DNA of 37,758 nucleotides from Nitrospirales bacterium (GCA_029261255.1 JAJDBQ010000067.1:1-37758); one strand, 5' to 3'; shown: positions 18,985-28,085, counted from the first letter of the stretch. The notes: generated by a model from the sequence alone, not told the origin. Program-made: numbers and translations.

Positions 18985-19410
18985 GAATACCCCTATCGCT
19001 GTGATGTGAAAAAAGTGATGAAAAACAGGAGCAGCACCTTACCAAACGATATTGGGAACTTCAACGAATCTTGTACATCCAGCAAGAAAGGTCGAGATTC
19101 GCATTCTCAATTATTCAAGCCACCCATGAAAACAACAAGTCCCACAAAATGGCTCCACCGAACAAAAAAACCCTTACTGGAACACCACATCTCCCTGTTT
19201 TCCCTAGTTTTTCTATGTGAAAATTTTTCACAAAAATCTATAAAGGGATCGTCGAACTAGACCGAAAAGTAAAACTAGTCAGGGATGGATCATTTTGAAA
19301 ACGACTAGCTGTTATTCTCAGTTATTGCCGCCTCAGTCTCGCGCTACATCAAAAAATGAGCAGAAAAAATAGGGCAACAGGGGCAGTGTACGCCCAATTT
19401 CCCTCCATGA
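18985..19410. promoter_or_regulatory. Gene-poor divergent gap with a 17-bp palindrome
   Basis: No convincing gene is seen in these 426 bases. An 84-codon plus-strand frame lacks a ribosome site and coding character. TGTGAAAA-T-TTTTCACA (19216-19232) is a perfect palindrome of two 8-base arms around one base, in an A/T-rich part. It lies between purH and the plus-strand gene at 19.4 kb. It may be a repressor or global regulator site. No -35/-10 pair could be assigned with confidence. Confidence 0.35.
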
Positions 19411-20163
19411 ATGGAAGGGAAGATATGGACTAGGACAAACGAGCAGTCCTTTCAATTTCCCGTCAAAGTCATTAACAACATTCATGATTATTTTTTGCGC
19501 GGATTAGCGCAAAAAATGGAGTACTTCATATCTATGGACGCCATGTTTCTTTTCTTATTATTCGTCGTGATCATGACGATCCTCGGACTGTTTTTAATCT
19601 TAAGTAATCCTTCCAAAGGATCAAGCGCCTCTACCGAGAAAATTGAAGGGACGGATTTCATTCCCTCTCAAATGTTCATGGGAGATGATGGCCTTGGTGG
19701 TTTGGCGATCAATGAACGCACCAAACAACTTTGCTTGTTCACCTCCCCTGAAGCTTCACCTCGGATACTCCCGATCGCAGACTTTATCGGTTCCGACTTG
19801 GTCAAAAATGGGGAAAAATTGGGCGAAGGAATGCGCAGCTTCCCTCAACAAGCCGTAACCTATGGGCAAGGGCTTCGCGTCCAGAAAGAATCCCTTATTA
19901 CAAATCTCCACATGGATGCGGCCAATGGTGGAAACCAGCGAATTGATTTGATCATCGCTGTCCATGACGAGGATGATCCTCTCCTCGTCGTCAATTTCCT
20001 CGACATGGAGACAACAGAAGGAGGGCTTCTCTTTGAAAAATCTTTGAGTACCGCCACGCATTGGCATAACGTACTAGATGGACTTGTTCTTGAGGCTGAC
20101 CGATGTGCTCGCACTCAATCCACAACCCCTAAAAAAAAGGAATTAGCGAAGTCCGCGCCATAG
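19411..20163 (+). CDS. Hypothetical membrane-anchored protein
   Basis: A single strong hydrophobic helix (MFLFLLFVVIMTILGLFLIL) lies near residues 45-64. About 185 soluble residues follow. The part around GLAINERTKQLCLF and ILPIADFIGSDLV resembles the small beta-barrel (PH-like) domains seen in many bacterial anchored proteins, but this is a pattern impression only. The start is unresolved: ATGs at 19411, 19516 and 19534 all lack good ribosome sites. A start at 19534 would put the helix at the very N-terminus as a signal anchor. The C-terminal TPKKKELAKSAP tail is basic. Confidence 0.6.
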   Translation: MEGKIWTRTNEQSFQFPVKVINNIHDYFLRGLAQKMEYFISMDAMFLFLLFVVIMTILGLFLILSNPSKGSSASTEKIEGTDFIPSQMFMGDDGLGGLAINERTKQLCLFTSPEASPRILPIADFIGSDLVKNGEKLGEGMRSFPQQAVTYGQGLRVQKESLITNLHMDAANGGNQRIDLIIAVHDEDDPLLVVNFLDMETTEGGLLFEKSLSTATHWHNVLDGLVLEADRCARTQSTTPKKKELAKSAP

Positions 20164-20436
20164 CTTCACATTAACAACACGTAATCCTCTCACTGCCAGA
20201 CGTTCAATTTCAGCGTTTTTTTCAGCCTTTTCCAAAGACCTCTCTTCTCTCCCGAAAACACAATCTGAAATTGCCTTCTTCGATCTTCCCCAAAGAGTTC
20301 ATGTTCGTTCGCCCCCACCAAACGGGGAATAGACTCACGACACGAAATCCTATTGCCTAAGAGCCAGTATATTTTTATACACGTTGGCATCCTCTTCTTG
20401 GACCTGTCAGCTTCTCTCGCGGAGTTTCTAGCAGCA

Positions 20437-21213
20437 ATGATGCAATCCCAAGGATTCAAAATCGTCAAATATGTGGGGTTAGGTCTTGGGATATTATTGT
20501 CTTATTTCCTAATGTCTGGATGGAATCGTCCCCCATCTCAAGACTTATTTCAAGCCATTAACGCACGTAACATTTCCTTGGTTCATCAACTGATCTCCCA
20601 AGGCGCCGACGTGAATCAACGCACACCTGAGGGGGCAACACCACTACACTTTGCGGCTCGCCTTGGGCAGATTCCCCTGACACAATTATTGTTGGACGAA
20701 GGCGCTGACATGCATGCCACCTACCAATCTCTATGGACACCATTGCATTTGGCCGCCAAGGGAGGTCACGTTGATGTGGCCAGACTCCTACTCAAAGATA
20801 CAGCCAAGGTCAATGGAAAAGACAACACCATATCTCCACTCCATATTGCGGTGCAGGAAGGCCATCAACGCATGGTAGCCTTTTTATTAGCCAACGGAGC
20901 TACCGTTCATACTCCATTCAAAGAAGGCTGGACCGCGCTACACTTAGCTGCACAAGCCGGAGACACAGATCTCACTCGTCTGCTCCTTGATGCTGGTGCA
21001 CCAATAGACGCCATGAATACCATTGGCTTGACCCCACTGCACTCCGCAGCCTTATCAGGTCAAGTCAATATGACCGAATATCTCCTGTCCCGTGGAGCAA
21101 CCTGCTCACCCCTCACACAGTCCTCTCAACAAATCAACCCCAAAACAATCAAAAAAGTCGTGACTGCCCTTGAAAAAATTCTACACCACTGCCCCATCCT
21201 CCAAACCTCATGA
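20437..21213 (+). CDS. Ankyrin-repeat protein with N-terminal membrane anchor
   Basis: About six ankyrin repeats are visible from residue 34 on. Clear helix-turn-helix units include TPLHFAARLG, TPLHLAAKGGHVDVARLLL, SPLHIAVQEGH, TALHLAAQAGDTDLTRLLLDAGA and TPLHSAALSGQ. The segment VGLGLGILLSYFLM near residues 13-26 is a probable signal anchor, so the repeats may lie in the periplasm. The ATG at 20437 gives 258 residues. A TTG at 20353 would add 28 residues. GGAG lies rather far (about 13 bases) upstream. Ankyrin repeats mediate protein binding; the partner is unknown. The 273 bases before it hold no supported gene. Confidence 0.78.
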   Translation: MMQSQGFKIVKYVGLGLGILLSYFLMSGWNRPPSQDLFQAINARNISLVHQLISQGADVNQRTPEGATPLHFAARLGQIPLTQLLLDEGADMHATYQSLWTPLHLAAKGGHVDVARLLLKDTAKVNGKDNTISPLHIAVQEGHQRMVAFLLANGATVHTPFKEGWTALHLAAQAGDTDLTRLLLDAGAPIDAMNTIGLTPLHSAALSGQVNMTEYLLSRGATCSPLTQSSQQINPKTIKKVVTALEKILHHCPILQTS

Positions 21214-21539
21214 ATCCGACAACCAAATAGGCACACTGCGTCCTCCTGATATCTTTGCAATTAGTTTCCGGAAGATGGATAGCTGCCCCAAACCGGAGGA
21301 ATGACCACCGAAACAACGACACCAAGGTCAGACCCTAGGGGAAACACATCGAAATAAAACAGTACGATTGATATCAGAAATGAACATGTAAAGACGGAGA
21401 GGATTGAATATCTGGACAGGAAGAGGAATCCGACGGCTAATGCCGTAATCTACGAACATAGTTAAAGGGAAAGGATGTTCAGCTAAATATTTCGCGAATA
21501 GCAACGGCTGTCAGCATACAATGAATAATACTCGTCACC
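21214..21539. other. Gap without genes between ankyrin gene and glycan cluster
   Basis: These 326 bases carry no supported reading frame or RNA gene. A 5-bp hairpin ACGGC-TAAT-GCCGT lies at 21433-21446, about 95 bases beyond the end of the minus-strand glycosyltransferase gene, but no U-run follows. The gap marks the junction between the plus-strand genes and the minus-strand polysaccharide cluster. Confidence 0.5.
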
Positions 21540-22763
21540 TTAGCTGCTCGCATGCATCACAGCTTTCTCAAAAATTTTTTCGATTTTTCCAACTTCCGTT
21601 ATTAAATTAAAATCCATTTCTATTTTCTTCCGTCCCGCCTCTCCCATTTTTTTAGCTATCTCGGGCTGGCAGATAATATCTTGAATTGCATCCGCAAGAG
21701 CTTCAGGATTACCAGGCGGCACCGTAATACCATGAACACCGTCAATGACTAATTCATCTATTCCTCGAATATCCGATGTAATAACCGGAATTTTCATTGC
21801 CATCGCTTCCTTCACGCCATTCGGCAACACATCTCCTAAACCATCTGAATCAACGATACTGGGCAAGACAAATACCCCTGAGGCTTGTAGCTGCTCCTTG
21901 ACTTCGTCTTGTGGCAAAAACCCCGAAAAGTGAATATCGGGGATCTGTAACTCCTCAATCAGTTGTTCATACTTAGACTTTTCTGGTCCATCGCCAATAA
22001 TGGTGCAAGAATAATCAATCTGACGTTGACTGAGTATGTGGCAGGCCTGAATAAGATAGTTGAGTCCTTTTTCTGGACTCAGCCGCGAAACGGTGACAAT
22101 AGAATTTCGTGGACGCTCCACATTCGTCGGCCGAAAAAAATCGACATCAATTGCATCATGAATCACCTGGATATCCTTATTCGTATCAAGTTGACTCTGC
22201 AAGTAGATCTTGTTGAAGCGTGCAATAGTAAAAATTTTCGAAGCTCTTTGAATCTTCTTTTCTTTTTTCTTTGACTCCGTCAAATTATTGGCCTGCCATA
22301 TATCATGGGCTTTAAAAGATAGCGTGTATGGAACATTAAGAATCTTCGAGAGCAAATACACTTTATCAATGATAGATGGTACTGAAAAAGGAGCATGAAT
22401 AAGCGTAATTCCTGAGCCGAAAAATTTTCGAACATCTAAATAATCTATAATGCCTAACTTTGGATGTGGGTAGCTTGTCATCAAGAAAAAGCAGCCCTTA
22501 ACAGCACATACCGGGTGAGCAAACAAGTCTGAGAGCAGATACTTTAAAAAGGTCACATATTTTTGTTGTCGGGATCCCACACGAGAAAAACCATAAAACT
22601 GACTATCAAGCCCATAGGCCTTTAAAATGGGCTTATTGATAATTTGATAAATTCGACTGGTATTTTCACCAAGTATGAAAACGTCATGGCCTTGCTTTTT
22701 TATTTGAATAATTTCATTTAAAATAAATGTGGCAAAGTTATGGCAAAGATACCCTATTCTCAT
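21540..22763 (-). CDS. Glycosyltransferase family 4 (GT-B)
   Basis: It probably transfers a sugar from a nucleotide donor to a growing glycan. The C-terminal donor-binding half has VTVSRLSPEKGLNYLI, IIGDGPEKSKYEQL, and the GVKEAMAMKIPVITSDIRGIDE part that carries the EX7E-type glutamates. The N-terminal acceptor half begins MRIGYLCHNFATFILNEI. The length of 407 residues is usual for the family. The substrate cannot be read from sequence. It is the last gene of the polysaccharide cluster and is visibly A/T-rich. Confidence 0.88.
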   Translation of the reverse strand: MRIGYLCHNFATFILNEIIQIKKQGHDVFILGENTSRIYQIINKPILKAYGLDSQFYGFSRVGSRQQKYVTFLKYLLSDLFAHPVCAVKGCFFLMTSYPHPKLGIIDYLDVRKFFGSGITLIHAPFSVPSIIDKVYLLSKILNVPYTLSFKAHDIWQANNLTESKKKEKKIQRASKIFTIARFNKIYLQSQLDTNKDIQVIHDAIDVDFFRPTNVERPRNSIVTVSRLSPEKGLNYLIQACHILSQRQIDYSCTIIGDGPEKSKYEQLIEELQIPDIHFSGFLPQDEVKEQLQASGVFVLPSIVDSDGLGDVLPNGVKEAMAMKIPVITSDIRGIDELVIDGVHGITVPPGNPEALADAIQDIICQPEIAKKMGEAGRKKIEMDFNLITEVGKIEKIFEKAVMHASS

Positions 22764-22815
22764 TTACAGAAGCCTCACAGTTCCAAACAAAACTACCACT
22801 AAATTAGGCTCATCT

Positions 22816-23031
22816 TCACTGTTCGTTATAATTGGGGGAAGGCAGTTTAAAGTGAACATTACTTTCTCCATATAATTCATACAGATATTCAGAATACCGC
22901 TTCCGAATGGCACCTGCGTTCTTTCCAAGTACAAGCCTGTGAATTGATCTCATTCCAAGAGACATTCTTCCAACAAAGAACCCAGAAAGAGAAAGAATTA
23001 AATGGTGAAAAAAGACCGGGAGAGAACGCAC
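22816..23031 (-). CDS. Possible small hydrophobic protein
   Basis: From a GTG at 23029-23031, five bases after the upstream stop, 71 codons are open. A hydrophobic stretch PVFFHHLILSLSGFFVG near the N-terminus is followed by a charged helix around GKNAGAIRKRYSEYLYEL. The frame also runs upstream into the acyltransferase gene. It fills an otherwise empty 270-base gap between two same-strand genes, which supports it, but there is no strong ribosome site and no recognised family. It might also be the worn end of a lost gene. Confidence 0.35.
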   Translation of the reverse strand: MRSLPVFFHHLILSLSGFFVGRMSLGMRSIHRLVLGKNAGAIRKRYSEYLYELYGESNVHFKLPSPNYNEQ

Positions 23032-23035
23032 TGGC

Positions 23036-23716
23036 CTAGTCAGATACACCCATCCAACACTCTTTATCTTCATCCCATTTTTTGATGACCTTAGCCGGTG
23101 CACCCACCGCGATACAACGGCTAGGAATACTCTTCGTCACCACACTATTAGCTCCGATGATGGTCATTTCCCCTATGGTGACTCCAGGAAATATGACGAC
23201 ATTTTGGCCGATCCAACATCCTTGCTTAATAGTAATCGGCTTAATATTGATGATCTCTTGATACTTATATGGCTCATCTATGCGCGTATAACCATGAAAT
23301 CCATCGGTTATATTGACATTCGTGGCGAACATCACATCATCTTCTATGATGACCTCACTCATGGCAGCAACTTGCAATTGGCCCGTGCTCGTTACTCGGC
23401 TACCAATCGAAATTTTTGAATCAAAAGTCTGTTTTATTCCTTTTTTGTCTGGATGTTGCATCGTGGGGCCAGGATAACCTGTAAGAGCGATCAACAGAGA
23501 ATTTGGACCTATGTTTATATCATTGCCCAAGAACATACGATCTGGGTTTACAATATTCCTCGGCAAATCTATATTAGTATTCTGTGGGTTATTAGCAAAA
23601 CGCGGCATGAGTTTCTGAGCGACAATGGCCTGATATTTTAGTGAATGACAGCCAATGAGAATCCCGATTTTTTTAAACATCGTCTCAATCAGTTGGTTGA
23701 TGATCTTCAACATCAT
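23036..23716 (-). CDS. Hexapeptide-repeat (left-handed beta-helix) acyltransferase
   Basis: It probably O- or N-acetylates a sugar. Hexapeptide turns run through the protein, ending with IKQGCWIGQNVVIFPGVTIGEMTIIG and GANSVVTKSIPSRCIAVGAPAKVIKKW, the usual end of the beta-helix. A conserved His occurs in TDGFHGYT. The length of 226 residues includes an N-terminal extension of about 60 residues before the repeats. The start is ATG at 23716 with a weak ribosome site. It belongs to the minus-strand glycan cluster. Confidence 0.85.
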   Translation of the reverse strand: MMLKIINQLIETMFKKIGILIGCHSLKYQAIVAQKLMPRFANNPQNTNIDLPRNIVNPDRMFLGNDINIGPNSLLIALTGYPGPTMQHPDKKGIKQTFDSKISIGSRVTSTGQLQVAAMSEVIIEDDVMFATNVNITDGFHGYTRIDEPYKYQEIINIKPITIKQGCWIGQNVVIFPGVTIGEMTIIGANSVVTKSIPSRCIAVGAPAKVIKKWDEDKECWMGVSD

Positions 23717-23804
23717 ATATAGCTGTTCTTTATTTTAGACCTAACCCACAAAAAGCACTTTGCCAATTTGAAGCTTTTTGCCTCTGGGACTTCGCTGTGT
23801 TTCT

Positions 23805-24536
23805 TTAGCTTGGTGTCTTTTTCATAGGCCTAATATGGATATCGGTGACTTCAGATGAGTGAGGCAAGGCTAAGAGGGAAAGTAGCGTTAAAGCAACATC
23901 TTCGGGTTGAATAAGTAGTTCAGGGTGATACGACGTCCCTTGTTGCTCATGAAGGTCAGCTTGCATCGGTGTTGCCGTACGACCAAGAAACATACTCAGC
24001 ACTCGAACACCGTCGCCGTTGACTTCGTCCCTCAAGCTATCTGTGAATCCCTTTAAAGCGTATTTCGTTGCCGCATATTGGCTCAATCCAGCACGAGCTT
24101 GCTGCCAAATACTAGAGTTCATCATCACAATCTGTCCTGCGCAAGATGTGATCATCGGAAGCAAGCCCTTTGTCAGTGCATAAGGAGCACGTACATTTGA
24201 ATAATATTGAGAATCAAAGTCTGTGGCAGACGTGTCTTCCATTCGACCCGTTGTCAACACACCTGCACAATGAACTAACAGGTTGATACACGAAACATCA
24301 TTCTTTATACCCTCAACTAACGACCTTAAGTCATCGTCTTTTGTAAGATCAGCTTGATATGAATATACTCTGGATGAAGATTTCCCAGCACTACTGGCTA
24401 CCGATTCGAGTGAACTAGGATTTCTGCCAATGAGACAGAGCGTTAGACCCTGCTCTGCCAAACACAGAGCAATGGCTTTCCCAATCCCACTACTTGCACC
24501 AGTTATGACGGCAATCTGACCTGATAAGTTTTTCAT
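23805..24536 (-). CDS. Short-chain dehydrogenase/reductase
   Basis: A classical SDR with the NAD(P) motif TGASSGIGKA near the N-terminus, HCAGVL in place of the NNAG motif, a serine in MNSS, and the catalytic YAATK. The length from the ATG at 24536 is 243 residues. A TTG nine codons earlier is also possible. The usual role in this setting would be reduction of a ketosugar, but the sequence resembles general SDRs more than RmlD-type enzymes, so substrate assignment is inference. It lies 56 bases downstream of the aminopeptidase-like gene. Confidence 0.87.
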   Translation of the reverse strand: MKNLSGQIAVITGASSGIGKAIALCLAEQGLTLCLIGRNPSSLESVASSAGKSSSRVYSYQADLTKDDDLRSLVEGIKNDVSCINLLVHCAGVLTTGRMEDTSATDFDSQYYSNVRAPYALTKGLLPMITSCAGQIVMMNSSIWQQARAGLSQYAATKYALKGFTDSLRDEVNGDGVRVLSMFLGRTATPMQADLHEQQGTSYHPELLIQPEDVALTLLSLLALPHSSEVTDIHIRPMKKTPS

Positions 24537-24592
24537 AAGATTGAAGACCAGACCGTATGTCAAAAAGAGAATCTGCTTTATTAGCAGTCTTT

Positions 24593-25876
24593 TTAAAATT
24601 TTTCCTTCAAGAGTTGGTGGGCACTCAACGCGTCTGCAGCAGTCTTAATAACAGGAAAGGACATGGCCGCACGTTCTGCAATATCTAGGAGGGAATGTGT
24701 CCCATCTGAAAGATTCAGCACCCAGAAAATCGCCATCTCTTGTTGTCCTCGTTCGGCTTGTCCGCTGATGGCACGGTACAATCCTCTCCTACCTAGTTGC
24801 GGCTCACATTTAGGGTTTTGATTGATATAGGTTCTATTTCCCTCTAATGTCTCCACCACTGAACGACATTTCTTCCAGGAGTCAGCCAGGGATGATGGCT
24901 TAACAAAATCAAGATTGTCCGCAGATGTATGATATTCAGGGAAACACCCATTTGGCGTTCTCATTAAATTTCCGACTGGAAGATTAAAGCCCGGGGAGCA
25001 ATACTGCCGTTCATCATAGCCGTAGGGAGAAAAATCCACTATTTTATAGGGATGACCAGAATGTTGAAGAACGTGAGCCACGATACGATCAACTTCCGCA
25101 TGACCTTGTCGACTTTTTTTGTAGGTCGACGGTCCAGCATCTCCCAGCAACGCTAAGACAAGACCATGTTTGATCTTTTCCACTTGAGCTTCGTTGAGAC
25201 ACAACCACGTAATCGGCCCAATAGTACCAGGCAGAAAAACAAACCGATAAGAATAACGTCGCGCTTCTGTACTAAGAAACTTCGCAAGGAACGTCGCAAC
25301 AGCAATACCTGACAAATTATCGTTACAAAGCGACGGATGGCAGATGTGGCAAGAAATTAGGACTTCGTCAGCGATTTCCCCCGGTAAGTAGTACTCGCCA
25401 TAAGTGAGAGCTCCATCTTCTAGTGAAGAGTCGATACAAACTTCATATTCCTCATTGCGAAGTTCTGCCAATTGTTGATGAGTTAAACAAAACCCCCACT
25501 GCTCATTGTGATATGAGGTCCGATAGGGAATCCACTCGGGATGCTCAGGCAAGGAGAAAAGATGTGGCTTTAATTCTTCCAAGGAAAGGGTTTGTCTAAC
25601 CGGAATACTGTAACTCATCACATGTAGATTCGATTTACGGAAATCAACTATTCTTTCTCCACTCCCATCCTTGATATAGGCATCTCGAATATTCCACTCT
25701 TTAGGAACAGTCCAATCGAAGACCTGAGTCCCGGTGGGCACTTCATGGGTCGTGAGTGCAATGTATTTCTGAAGTTTCCTAAGCGTTTCTCGGACTCCAT
25801 CGCCCGTAATGCTTCGACAAATGGGATAGAGTTCCTCAACCAGGCTATAGAGTTCCTTACCTTGAATTTCAATCAT
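24593..25876 (-). CDS. Aminopeptidase-like DUF2172/DUF4910 protein
   Basis: This 427-residue protein matches the family with an N-terminal DUF2172 insertion, an M28-like aminopeptidase core and a C-terminal winged helix. Probable zinc ligands are H180 in SCHICHPSLCNDNLSG, D186 in the same segment, D288/E289 in YGYDERQ, and H316 in EYHTSADNL. In the place where M28 enzymes have the catalytic Glu pair, this reads LPGTIGPITWL, so peptidase activity is uncertain. The C-terminal part from about 380 (FWVLNLSDGTHSLLDIAERA) is the winged helix. Relatives often lie in polysaccharide clusters; their role is not established to my knowledge. It is 34 bases after the C-methyltransferase gene. Confidence 0.85.
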   Translation of the reverse strand: MIEIQGKELYSLVEELYPICRSITGDGVRETLRKLQKYIALTTHEVPTGTQVFDWTVPKEWNIRDAYIKDGSGERIVDFRKSNLHVMSYSIPVRQTLSLEELKPHLFSLPEHPEWIPYRTSYHNEQWGFCLTHQQLAELRNEEYEVCIDSSLEDGALTYGEYYLPGEIADEVLISCHICHPSLCNDNLSGIAVATFLAKFLSTEARRYSYRFVFLPGTIGPITWLCLNEAQVEKIKHGLVLALLGDAGPSTYKKSRQGHAEVDRIVAHVLQHSGHPYKIVDFSPYGYDERQYCSPGFNLPVGNLMRTPNGCFPEYHTSADNLDFVKPSSLADSWKKCRSVVETLEGNRTYINQNPKCEPQLGRRGLYRAISGQAERGQQEMAIFWVLNLSDGTHSLLDIAERAAMSFPVIKTAADALSAHQLLKEKF

Positions 25877-25910
25877 GTCATGTCCTCAATCATTCTCCTA
25901 AATCACGTGA

Positions 25911-27152
25911 CTACGCATACACCTTGACTTCGGGAATTGGCGTCACAAATTGCCCTCCCCAATCGCGGATATGTGCCATCTGACTCATGACTTCATCTTT
26001 GATGTTCCAAGGAAGTATCAACACATAATCAGGTTGTGTTTCCTTGATTCTATCAGGATGGAAAATCGGGATATGAGTGCCTGGCAACACGCACCCTTGC
26101 TTCTGAGGACTCCGATCCACGGTATAATCAATGAAATCTTTTCCCACACCACAAAAATTCAAGAGCGTATTACCTTTTGCCGGGGCGCCGTAGCTGACAA
26201 CAGTCTTCCCCTGCCGTTTTGCAGAAATGAGAAACTCTAAGAGTCGATACTTGGTCTCTTGCACTGATTCCGCAAATGATAAATACCGATTCAATTGGTC
26301 AAATCCCTCAGCCTGTTCGCTCTGCTTGAGATCCTGAACATTAGAGGTCACAGACAAAGATGTGTCTTCTGTATGACGTCCATAAATCCGTAGAGAGCCT
26401 CCATGAGTGGATACCTCCTCCACATCAAAAAGCGTCAACCCGTGTGTTGCAAAAATACGCTCGACTGTTTGGAATGAAAAATACGAAAAATGTTCGTGAT
26501 AGATCGTATCGAACTGTTTTTCCGCCATGAGCCTTACGATATAAGGAAATTCCATAGTGACAATACCACGAGGCTTGAGAATAACTTTAATCCCTGCAAC
26601 AAAATCGTTCAGATCTGGAACATGAGCAAGCACATTATTCCCGACTAATAAATCAGCTTGTTTCCCTTGCGCCACTAATTCGTGTGCCGTTTTGACACTA
26701 AAAAATTTCACAATAGATGGAATACCTTTTTCTGATGCAACTTTTGCAATATTGGCAGCTGGCTCTACGCCAAGGACAGGAACCCCCTTCTCTTGAAAAT
26801 ACTGAAGCAAATATCCGTCATTACTTGCGATTTCCATCACCTGACTGTGAGAGCCGAAACTAAAACGCTCGACCATCATGTCGACATATCGCTTGGCATG
26901 CTGAAGCCAAGATTCTGAATATGATGAAAAATACGCATAGTCGCTAAAAATATCTGCGGCCTTTTCAAACTCTTCTAGTTGTACCAATAGGCACTTCTCG
27001 CAGACATACACATGAAGCGGATAGAATGCTTCCATTTCATTTTGTTTGGATACGCCTATATAAGAATTCGCGAGCGGGGACATACCAAGGTCTACAAAGG
27101 TGTGCACCAATGGCTCATCACAAAATCGACACTGGCTGGATGTGGCTTTCAT
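25911..27152 (-). CDS. Sugar C-methyltransferase (TylC3/NovU type)
   Basis: It probably adds a methyl group to carbon 3 of a keto-deoxysugar nucleotide using SAM. The N-terminal zinc-binding part has CRFC (11-14) and CEKC (54-57), numbered from the earlier TTG start. The SAM motif is VMEIASNDGYLL (108-119). YHEHFSYFSF and the C-terminal domain beginning near VVSYGAPAKGNTLLNFCG complete the family pattern. A TTG at 27161 is in frame, but the ATG at 27152 is preferred, with GGGAG 11 bases upstream. The length is about 413 residues. Neighbours support deoxysugar synthesis. Confidence 0.87.
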   Translation of the reverse strand: MKATSSQCRFCDEPLVHTFVDLGMSPLANSYIGVSKQNEMEAFYPLHVYVCEKCLLVQLEEFEKAADIFSDYAYFSSYSESWLQHAKRYVDMMVERFSFGSHSQVMEIASNDGYLLQYFQEKGVPVLGVEPAANIAKVASEKGIPSIVKFFSVKTAHELVAQGKQADLLVGNNVLAHVPDLNDFVAGIKVILKPRGIVTMEFPYIVRLMAEKQFDTIYHEHFSYFSFQTVERIFATHGLTLFDVEEVSTHGGSLRIYGRHTEDTSLSVTSNVQDLKQSEQAEGFDQLNRYLSFAESVQETKYRLLEFLISAKRQGKTVVSYGAPAKGNTLLNFCGVGKDFIDYTVDRSPQKQGCVLPGTHIPIFHPDRIKETQPDYVLILPWNIKDEVMSQMAHIRDWGGQFVTPIPEVKVYA

Positions 27153-27265
27153 ATGAGACAACGCTCCCTTTAGTGGATAAAACGAAAAACTAGCTCCTCA
27201 CTAAACATGCTTAAAACCGTTCAGAATCTCTCCTTCGCCTCAAAAGAGCCAGCAAGGAAGGATTG

Positions 27266-28045
27266 CTAGTAGGCAATTGCTTGCGCTAAACCTTCTGGCG
27301 TCCCAATATCTAAGAATGGTTGGTGAGCCACAGTGACGCCTTGAACATTCAAACCACCCTCAAGTGCTGACTGCATGACCTCACTCAATGACAACTCTGC
27401 CTCAAGATGCGTCACTTCTTTGAGTGGTGCAAGAAAATTGTGTAAGAAATTCGTAAATCGCGACGTCCACACCGCAATACCCCACGTCGTCATACACTGA
27501 GTAGAAGCCGAACGGACTAAAATTTCCTGAACTCTCCCATCTTCTCCAACATCAACCCGATCAGCTTGAAGAACTGATCCACAAGGGAAGAGACCTAAGA
27601 CAATATCCGCCTCACTGTTCCTTTGTCTCTGTATTAACAAATCAAAGGCATGTTGTTCAGAAAAGAGAATGTCAGGAAAGCCAAACGCGACCTTTTTATG
27701 TTCAATAAAAGAAAACGCCTGATCTATTGTGAACGGCACGCCATTGGGATTCCCCATAATCACATAGGCAAGATCTATTCCTATACTCGAACCATTTCCA
27801 AAATATTGAGGAATATCCCACTTCCCTTTTCGAAGAATAATTAGGGCTTGTGCTACATGAGCATTGGAGAGTTTTTCCAAGAGAAATTGGCCTGCGACTT
27901 TCGGACGCACAACACCCTGACCAGGACCATCGCCTAAACCAATGGGATAGATTTCCTTACTACATGGGACAGGGGCGATACGGGAAGCTAGTCCAGCAGC
28001 CGGCACAACACCAATGAAATCTTTATTCTTCCCTCCGACATTCAC
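27266..28045 (-). CDS. Nucleotidyltransferase-like protein
   Basis: The fold resembles sugar-1-phosphate nucleotidyltransferases. The N-terminal motif reads PAAGLASRIAPVPCSKEIYP, whereas typical members have GxGTRLxPxTxxxPK. A Rossmann-like core (ALIILRKGKW, KVAFGFPDILF) and an ending DIGTPEGLAQAI follow. The GTG at 28045 is preferred because GGGAGG lies five bases upstream. A TTG at 28060 is also open. The length is 259 residues. With rfbF nearby, there are two nucleotidyltransferase-fold proteins in one cluster. Which sugar or nucleotide it uses cannot be told. Confidence 0.78.
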   Translation of the reverse strand: MNVGGKNKDFIGVVPAAGLASRIAPVPCSKEIYPIGLGDGPGQGVVRPKVAGQFLLEKLSNAHVAQALIILRKGKWDIPQYFGNGSSIGIDLAYVIMGNPNGVPFTIDQAFSFIEHKKVAFGFPDILFSEQHAFDLLIQRQRNSEADIVLGLFPCGSVLQADRVDVGEDGRVQEILVRSASTQCMTTWGIAVWTSRFTNFLHNFLAPLKEVTHLEAELSLSEVMQSALEGGLNVQGVTVAHQPFLDIGTPEGLAQAIAY

Positions 28046-28085
28046 TGAGTCCTCCCTCAACTAACAACCTCTACGTGATAATCCT

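Noticed and set aside
19006..19260. 84-codon plus-strand frame upstream of the anchored protein.
   Set aside because: Composition and lack of a ribosome site suggest a chance frame in an A-rich gap.
20190..20468. 92-codon minus-strand frame between the anchored protein and the ankyrin gene.
   Set aside because: No ribosome site at its Met codons, it overlaps the ankyrin gene start, and no recognisable motif supports it.
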